Below are positions 15,761 to 19,605 of a stretch of DNA of 19,605 bases, piece after piece. Position numbers and translations under genes: made by a program. Every line of letters begins with the position of its first letter. Position 1 is the first letter of the stretch. The notes beneath the pieces were generated by a model that did no database searches, was not told where the DNA came from, and saw nothing but the letters and a program-made list of their open reading frames with translations. The DNA is from an uncultured Blautia sp. (lineage in GTDB: Bacteria > Bacillota > Clostridia > Lachnospirales > Lachnospiraceae): the NCBI GenBank assembly GCA_900539525.1, contig UQCM01000048.1, positions 1-19,605 of the forward strand, written 5' to 3'.

Positions 15761-16369
15761 ATGAATAATTTATGGGGCGGGATGATTCTGGTGGGAATCG
15801 TATATGGAGCTTTTACGGGGAGAATGCAGGAGGTGACGGATGCGGCGCTGGCATCTTCCAAAGAGGCTGTAATGCTGTGCATTACGATGGTGGGAGTAAT
15901 GGCTTTGTGGGTCGGTATCATGGAAATCGCAAAGGAGGCGGGAATGATACAGGGTCTGACACGAAAGGTACGACCGCTGATCCGCTTTCTGTTTCCTGGA
16001 ATACCGGTGGATCATCCGGCAAATGAATATATCAGCACGAACTTTATCGCTAACTTTCTGGGGCTGGGGTGGGCGGCCACACCTGCGGGATTGAAGGCCA
16101 TGGAGATGTTAGGGGAACTGAATAAGGAAGAATGCCAAAGATACGGAGGTTCCCCACTGGCAGCCAGTAATGAAATGTGTACGTTTCTGATATTGAATAT
16201 TTCATCCCTGCAGCTGATTCCGGTAAATATTATTGCGTACAGGAGCCAGTATGGAAGTGTGAATCCCACAGCGATCGTGGGACCTGCCATTGTTGCGACA
16301 GCGGTAAGTACGGTGGTGGCGGTGGTGTTTTGCAGGATTATGGACCGGAAGCCCTTTACACAGACGTGA
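15761..16369 (+). CDS. spmA: Spore maturation protein A (nucleoside-recognition/Gate domain membrane protein)
   Basis: A 202-aa polytopic inner-membrane protein. The segment TNFIANFLGLGWAATPAGLKAMEML corresponds to the SpmA-family core (NxxANFFGLGNAATPxGxKAM), and the ends align with B. subtilis SpmA. SpmA is needed with SpmB for proper dehydration of the spore core. The start follows a GGGGGAAG sequence eight bases upstream. In B. subtilis spmA is followed directly by spmB, usually after dacB. Neither neighbour is present here: upstream is a repeat element and downstream a structured non-coding segment. A divergent Gate-domain transporter of another role is possible, but the length and core motif favour SpmA. 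Confidence 0.85.
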   Translation: MNNLWGGMILVGIVYGAFTGRMQEVTDAALASSKEAVMLCITMVGVMALWVGIMEIAKEAGMIQGLTRKVRPLIRFLFPGIPVDHPANEYISTNFIANFLGLGWAATPAGLKAMEMLGELNKEECQRYGGSPLAASNEMCTFLILNISSLQLIPVNIIAYRSQYGSVNPTAIVGPAIVATAVSTVVAVVFCRIMDRKPFTQT

Positions 16370-16382
16370 TTACAAATTATAA

Positions 16383-16553
16383 TATGAGCCAAGGGACAAA
16401 TGGACATAAAAATACATGCTTGCATGTATTTTTATGTCTATGGGTCCCGCAAAACATGAGCAAGCAGCCATTTTTCGAAGAAAAATGAGCGGATTGCGAA
16501 TGTTTTCGTCGATTTTGGGAGTGCGAAGCACGGAAAAATCGACGTAAGGCTCA
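16383..16553. other. Highly structured non-coding segment between spmA and xpt
   Basis: Three perfect hairpins follow each other. GACATAAAAATACATG/CATGTATTTTTATGTC (16403-16438) has 16 bp and a CTTG loop, and is enclosed by GGGAC/GTCCC (16393-16397 and 16444-16448). CATTTTTC/GAAAAATG (16469-16487) has a GAA loop. CGTCGATTTT/AAAATCGACG (16507-16544) has an inner GTGC-GAA-GCAC stem. TGAGCC (16385-16390) can pair with GGCTCA (16548-16553) to close the whole. ATGAGC recurs at 16384, 16456 and 16485. No T-run follows the stems, so it is not a plain terminator. I do not recognise a purine riboswitch or another known RNA family. It may be a mobile structured repeat or a cis-regulatory RNA of xpt. 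Confidence 0.6.
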
Positions 16554-16667
16554 CTTGTCGGGCAACTCATAATATTTATCTGAAAAGTGTGGTGGCGGTT
16601 GTATTTGAACGCATCAGAACGGAAATCAGATTTACGGCATATGAAGATGAAAACGGAGGAATCGACT

Positions 16668-17249
16668 ATGAATTTTCTGGAGGAAAGAATTGTTAAAGAC
16701 GGAATCGTAAGAGAAGGGAATGTGTTAAAGGTTGACAGTTTCCTGAACCATCAGATGGACATTGCATTGTTCGATGAAATGGGGAAAGAGTGGAAGAGAA
16801 GGTTTGAAGGGAAGAAGATCAGTAAGATTCTTACCATTGAGGCGTCAGGTATCGGGATCGCCTGCATTGCGGCGCAGCATTTCGGAGTGCCGGTGGTATT
16901 TGCAAAGAAAGCAAAGAGTATCAATCTGGAAGGCGAGATGTATGTGGCTGAAGTGGAATCGTTTACACACAAGTGTAAGAATCAGGTCATCGTATCTAAG
17001 AAATTTCTGTCTCCCGAGGATCATGTACTTATTATTGATGATTTCCTTGCAAATGGCTGTGCACTGCAGGGGCTGATCCAGATCGTCCAGTCGGCAGGGG
17101 CGACGGTGGAGGGCATCGGAATCGCTGTCGAGAAAGGATTTCAGGCAGGTGGAAGAATGATCAGAAATCTTGGATTCCATCTCGAATCACTGGCGATCGT
17201 AGAGGATATGGACAGTAATACAGGAAAGATAACTTTTAGAGAACAATAG
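16668..17249 (+). CDS. xpt: Xanthine phosphoribosyltransferase
   Basis: A 193-aa type I phosphoribosyltransferase that salvages xanthine with PRPP to form XMP, feeding GTP synthesis. The PRPP-binding signature VLIIDDFLANG (120-130) is clear, and the IEASGIGIACIAAQ and FAKKAKS segments match B. subtilis Xpt (194 aa). ATG at 16668 was chosen for the GGAGGA seven bases upstream and because the family begins MxxLxxRIxxDG. An in-frame reading from 16587 adds unrelated residues. In many Bacillota xpt is controlled by a guanine riboswitch. I could not find that motif here; a strongly folded segment of another kind takes its place. It ends at a shared bidirectional terminator. Confidence 0.95.
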   Translation: MNFLEERIVKDGIVREGNVLKVDSFLNHQMDIALFDEMGKEWKRRFEGKKISKILTIEASGIGIACIAAQHFGVPVVFAKKAKSINLEGEMYVAEVESFTHKCKNQVIVSKKFLSPEDHVLIIDDFLANGCALQGLIQIVQSAGATVEGIGIAVEKGFQAGGRMIRNLGFHLESLAIVEDMDSNTGKITFREQ

Positions 17250-17250
17250 A

Positions 17251-17289
17251 AAGAGAACCCGCGGCTTCTTAATAGCTGCGGGTTCTTTT
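17251..17289. terminator. Bidirectional intrinsic terminator between xpt and the synthetase gene
   Basis: A 12-bp stem AGAACCCGCGGC/GCTGCGGGTTCT (one G-T pair) with a nine-base loop is followed by TTTT on the + strand. On the minus strand it is followed by a CTTTCTATTG tail. It sits between two convergent genes, two bases from the stop codon of the minus-strand gene and within a few bases of the xpt stop. Confidence 0.85.
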
Positions 17290-17291
17290 AC

Positions 17292-18089
17292 TCAGTTCTC
17301 CTGTTGATTTTCCTGTTTCTTTTCCTGTTTCATTTCCTGTTTCATTCTGCGGAAATAAGAGCTCATTTCGTCCGCCATTCCGGAAAGGCGGTTCAGCAAT
17401 TTGGAAAAATCCTTTAACATTTCATCGTCTTTATAATACGGATAAACGATATCATGGTCGATCTCGCTCCAGCCCTCTTCAAAAAGTGTCCTGCCCTGGA
17501 TTTCCACATAGTATCCTTTAAATTTTATAATATAGTGGAGAGAGCGGTAGATACCTCCGGCAATGATATCGATTTCCTTAGCATCATAAATACGGCTGTC
17601 GCCCGATCGTTTATAAACCTTCGGTCTTTCTGCGATATAATAGTGATCCACATCTTCATCAAAATCTTCGATCCTGTCTTCCACATAAATATCCGGGTTG
17701 TTTTCGAATGTCTGTGTAATATACCGGTGGAAATAAATCCAGTCTTCCCGATACAGGAAGAAGACACGGATTCCGATCAGATCTGTCATATACTTGTGAA
17801 AATTTGTATGATTAATATCAGCAAACTTGTCCGGATTTTCCTTTTTCTTCCGTATGATCTTCTCCAGCAGATGACCGGGTTCTTTCGTTCGGTAGCGGTA
17901 GGAGTGGATTCCCGCCTTGTCAATATCGTAAAGATAATCATTGATAAAATCTTTCCCAATCTCCCGAAGATGTTCTTCAATCTTCAGGTATTCCCTTAAA
18001 ATGGAATCTAATTCGTCCCATTCAATATCTGCCTTTTCCAGGTCTTTTTCTGTTATGTTATAAGTTGATAAAAATGTTGTTTTGTCCAT
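17292..18089 (-). CDS. Single-domain RelA/SpoT-type alarmone synthetase-like protein (divergent SAS)
   Basis: 265 aa, cytoplasmic. It aligns with the ppGpp synthetase fold of RelQ-like small alarmone synthetases. RYRTKEP with EKIIRKK (65-82) matches the ATP-binding Arg/Lys region. DLIGIRV (103-109) holds the Mg-binding Asp. IYRSLHY (180-186) is the G-loop, where Tyr stacks on GDP/GTP. VEIQGRT (195-201) and W207..H212 finish the site. Oddities are Ile for the usual Gly in GYRS, Asp for Glu in the E-H motif, and a longer acidic insert (about 130-175, DFDEDVDHYY). No hydrolase, TGS or ACT domain is present. The C-terminus (248-265) is a low-complexity K/Q/E repeat coded by CCTGTTTC-type DNA repeats. 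The start at 18089 has GAGG nine bases upstream; the longer reading lacks one. It lies 85 bases downstream of sstT on the same strand, and no antitoxin-like gene is adjacent. Making (p)ppGpp is likely; ppApp or RNA pyrophosphorylation cannot be excluded. Confidence 0.8.
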   Translation of the reverse strand: MDKTTFLSTYNITEKDLEKADIEWDELDSILREYLKIEEHLREIGKDFINDYLYDIDKAGIHSYRYRTKEPGHLLEKIIRKKKENPDKFADINHTNFHKYMTDLIGIRVFFLYREDWIYFHRYITQTFENNPDIYVEDRIEDFDEDVDHYYIAERPKVYKRSGDSRIYDAKEIDIIAGGIYRSLHYIIKFKGYYVEIQGRTLFEEGWSEIDHDIVYPYYKDDEMLKDFSKLLNRLSGMADEMSSYFRRMKQEMKQEKKQENQQEN

Positions 18090-18120
18090 GATAGATTTCC
18101 TCGAATCTGATTTCCGGCGG

Positions 18121-18147
18121 GATTTCGGGAGCGCTGTGCGCGAAATC
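18121..18147 (-). other. Hairpin in the sstT-synthetase spacer
   Basis: GATTTCG/CGAAATC (7 bp) with a GC-rich inner part (GCGC around TGT) lies between the two minus-strand genes. No T-run follows on the minus strand, so it is a weak terminator at most. It may stabilise or process a shared transcript. Confidence 0.4.
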
Positions 18148-18174
18148 ATCCGTAAACAGGTTTTAACAGCTGAA

Positions 18175-19425
18175 TCAGTGTTTTCTCAGAAAATCAGGAA
18201 GCGGACGTCCCTGTTTGCGCCACTGATAGTATTCTGCTGTGGCAGCGAATGCTACATCGCCGGCGGAGTTGAGGGCGGTTTCTACGGAATCCTGGATCAC
18301 ACCGATGATAAATCCTACGCCGACCACCTGCATGGCGATATCATTGGAAATACCGAACAGTGAGCAAGCCATAGGAATCAGCAGCAGTGATCCGCCGGCT
18401 ACACCAGAGGCACCGCAGGCACCCAGTGCGGACATTGCGGAGAGAAGGATCGCTGCGGGGAGTGAAACCTGTATCCCCAGTGTATTGGCTGCAGCCAGTG
18501 TCATGATGGTTATGGTAATAGCAGCACCATCCATGTTAATGGTTGCACCAAGCGGGATAGAAACGGAATACATATCCTTATCAAGACCGAGTTTCTCACA
18601 CAGAGCCATGTTGACCGGGATATTTGCAGCGGAGCTTCGGGTAAAGAAGGCAGTGATTCCGGATTCTCTGAGGCATCGGAATACCAGTGGATACGGATTG
18701 CAGCGCAGGTAGAAAAAGATGATCGCAGGTGAAACGACCAGCGCCATGAGCAGCATCGTACCGACCAGAAGAAGCAGCAGTTTTCCGTACTGTGTGAAAA
18801 TAGCCAGACCGTTGCTCGTTACATTTGTATATACAAGACCCATAATACCAAACGGTGCCAGATTGATGATCCAGCGTACGATCTGGGAAATGGCATCTGC
18901 GGTGTTGGACAGGAAGACCTTTGTGCTCTCGGAACCGATGTTCTTCATGGCAAATCCAAACAGGCAGGCCCACATCAGGATACCGATATAATTTCCCTGC
19001 ATCAGAGAAGCAAAAGGATTGGCAACGATGTTTGCCAGAAGGGTATGCATGACTTCACCGAGTCCCTGTGGAATCACTTCTGCCTCTGCGGCTTCTGCAA
19101 GTACGATCGTCTGCGGGAAGATACGGCTCGTAATAACGGAAATGGCAGCGGCCAGAAAAGTGGTGAGCATGTAGAGCCAGATGACCGTTCCGAAACGGCG
19201 GTCCAGTCTGGAGCTTCCCTGTGCCAGTGCACTCGACACGATCACAAATACAAGTACAGGTGCAATGGCTTTTAATGCACCAACAAACAGATTACCAAAT
19301 TCCTCGATCACAGTGGCTTTGGGTACCAGCAGTGCGAGGACAGCACCCAGGATAAGTCCCGTCACGATCCGCAGGATGAGGCTGATGCTGTTGTACTTAG
19401 CAGCGATTTTTTTCAGTAGTTTCAT
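18175..19425 (-). CDS. sstT: Na+/serine-threonine symporter
   Basis: A 416-aa integral membrane protein of the dicarboxylate/amino acid:cation symporter (DAACS) family. Long stretches match E. coli SstT (414 aa): LFVGALKAIAPVLV (46-59), GNYIGIL (144-150), FFTRSSAANIPVNMALCEKL (260-279, HP1 serine-rich signature), SVSIPLGATINMDGAAITIT (287-306), and GACGASGVAGGSLLLIP further on (HP2). NMDG carries the family's Na+-site Asp, where the E. coli protein has NMAG. It imports serine and threonine with Na+. The start has AAAGGAG five bases upstream and a good promoter. It may be co-transcribed with the alarmone synthetase gene downstream. Confidence 0.93.
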   Translation of the reverse strand: MKLLKKIAAKYNSISLILRIVTGLILGAVLALLVPKATVIEEFGNLFVGALKAIAPVLVFVIVSSALAQGSSRLDRRFGTVIWLYMLTTFLAAAISVITSRIFPQTIVLAEAAEAEVIPQGLGEVMHTLLANIVANPFASLMQGNYIGILMWACLFGFAMKNIGSESTKVFLSNTADAISQIVRWIINLAPFGIMGLVYTNVTSNGLAIFTQYGKLLLLLVGTMLLMALVVSPAIIFFYLRCNPYPLVFRCLRESGITAFFTRSSAANIPVNMALCEKLGLDKDMYSVSIPLGATINMDGAAITITIMTLAAANTLGIQVSLPAAILLSAMSALGACGASGVAGGSLLLIPMACSLFGISNDIAMQVVGVGFIIGVIQDSVETALNSAGDVAFAATAEYYQWRKQGRPLPDFLRKH

Positions 19426-19486
19426 GATTTCTCCTTTGTTTTTAACCTATATTTCCGGCTGGCGGGAGCAAAAATTCCTGCAGTCA

Positions 19487-19524
19487 GTTATTATCATGAT
19501 AGCGATAACAGAAGTTTGTGTCAA
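19487..19524 (-). promoter_or_regulatory. sstT promoter with an overlapping interrupted palindrome
   Basis: On the minus strand TTGACA (19524-19519) and TATCAT (19501-19496) are separated by exactly 17 bases. The -10 region is part of an imperfect palindrome, GTTAT-TATCAT / ATGATA-GCG-ATAAC (19487-19509), whose arms differ by three extra bases on one side. This could be a repressor operator. The regulator is unknown. Confidence 0.6.
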
Positions 19525-19555
19525 TCAAAAATTTCCATGTTTCCTTATCATTTTT

Positions 19556-19605
19556 GTAACTATTCAGAGTCCATTCGCAAAATCGCCTCTACGAGGCTTT
19601 CCTTT
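19556..19605 (-). repeat. Partial copy of the inverted-repeat element, cut by the window edge
   Basis: Read on the minus strand, these 50 bases equal 15571-15620 at 48 of 50 positions by eye, including the end GACTCTGAATAGTTAC. The copy therefore lies in the opposite orientation to the one at 15468 and continues past the window. It sits 32 bases upstream of the sstT -35 box. Confidence 0.8.

Noticed and set aside
15507..15764. 85-residue + strand frame ending in an ATGA overlap with spmA
   Set aside because: Two thirds of it lies inside the non-coding inverted-repeat element and it has no known motif or ribosome site. The ATGA overlap is tempting as translational coupling but most likely chance.
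16370..16570. 66-residue minus-strand frame and an overlapping + strand frame over the structured segment
   Set aside because: The residues simply translate perfect hairpin arms, and both strands stay open for that reason. There is no ribosome site.
16555..16667. Guanine riboswitch before xpt
   Set aside because: I looked for the conserved three-way-junction core and its flanking loop sequences and could not find them. CATAATATTTAT at 16568-16579 resembles only one junction piece by chance.
17454..17999. 181-residue + strand frame opposite the alarmone synthetase gene
   Set aside because: The minus-strand product has clear RelA/SpoT motifs. The + strand frame is an antisense shadow without a ribosome site.
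17292..18174. Toxin-antitoxin pair of the toxSAS type
   Set aside because: No small antitoxin-like gene lies next to the synthetase. Its neighbours are a terminator and sstT.

Overview
The window looks like chromosomal DNA of a low-to-middle GC, spore-forming Clostridia member. A gut mucosal Lachnospiraceae of the Ruminococcus/Mediterraneibacter/Blautia type is most likely. The grounds are strong AGGAGG-type ribosome sites, sigma-A promoters of TTGAAA/TATAAT type, the Bacillota-type order holB-ricT-trmN6-rsmI, a spore maturation gene (spmA), and two very large secreted host-glycoprotein enzymes. The genus is inference; no 16S gene is present.

Layout. 1-411: the 3' end of tRNA-Tyr, then initiator tRNA-fMet, tRNA-Phe and tRNA-Lys, closed by an intrinsic terminator. 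412-808: a gene-free, hairpin-rich spacer. 809-6593: a housekeeping block on the + strand with an Orn/Lys/Arg-type decarboxylase, a guanylate-kinase paralogue (where B. subtilis has tmk), holB, ricT, trmN6 and rsmI. The last four are overlapping or nearly so and probably co-transcribed from a promoter embedded in the 3' end of the kinase gene. 6594-15467: two mucin-attack genes, each with its own promoter and a hairpin terminator: a 1376-aa M60 (enhancin-like) metallopeptidase with carbohydrate-binding modules, and a 1396-aa GH33 sialidase with a duplicated unknown module, FIVAR repeats and Fn3-like ends. 15468-16667: a 153-bp inverted-repeat element, spmA (no spmB follows), and a strongly structured intergenic segment of about 170 nt. 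16668-17249: xpt. 17251-17289: a shared bidirectional terminator. 17292-19425, minus strand: sstT (Na+/serine-threonine symporter) followed by an orphan single-domain RelA/SpoT-type alarmone synthetase.

How it works together. The M60 peptidase should cut the glycosylated mucin backbone and the sialidase should remove terminal sialic acid outside the cell. No sialic-acid uptake or catabolic genes lie here, so the sugar is used from another locus or shared. Xpt, the alarmone synthetase and SstT link loosely to purine and amino-acid economy, but they are not one operon.

Unexpected structure. A dispersed family of elements with GTAACTGTTCAGAGTC-type ends occurs at four sites. Three of these share a conserved 50-bp arm carrying a possible ribosome site and a tiny ATG frame. 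In the copy just upstream of the peptidase gene, the tiny frame's stop codon is lost and it runs through a 30-bp tandem duplication to give a 27-codon lysine-rich frame. The segment before xpt carries three perfect hairpins in a row. No CRISPR array, transposase, phage gene or recognisable riboswitch was seen.
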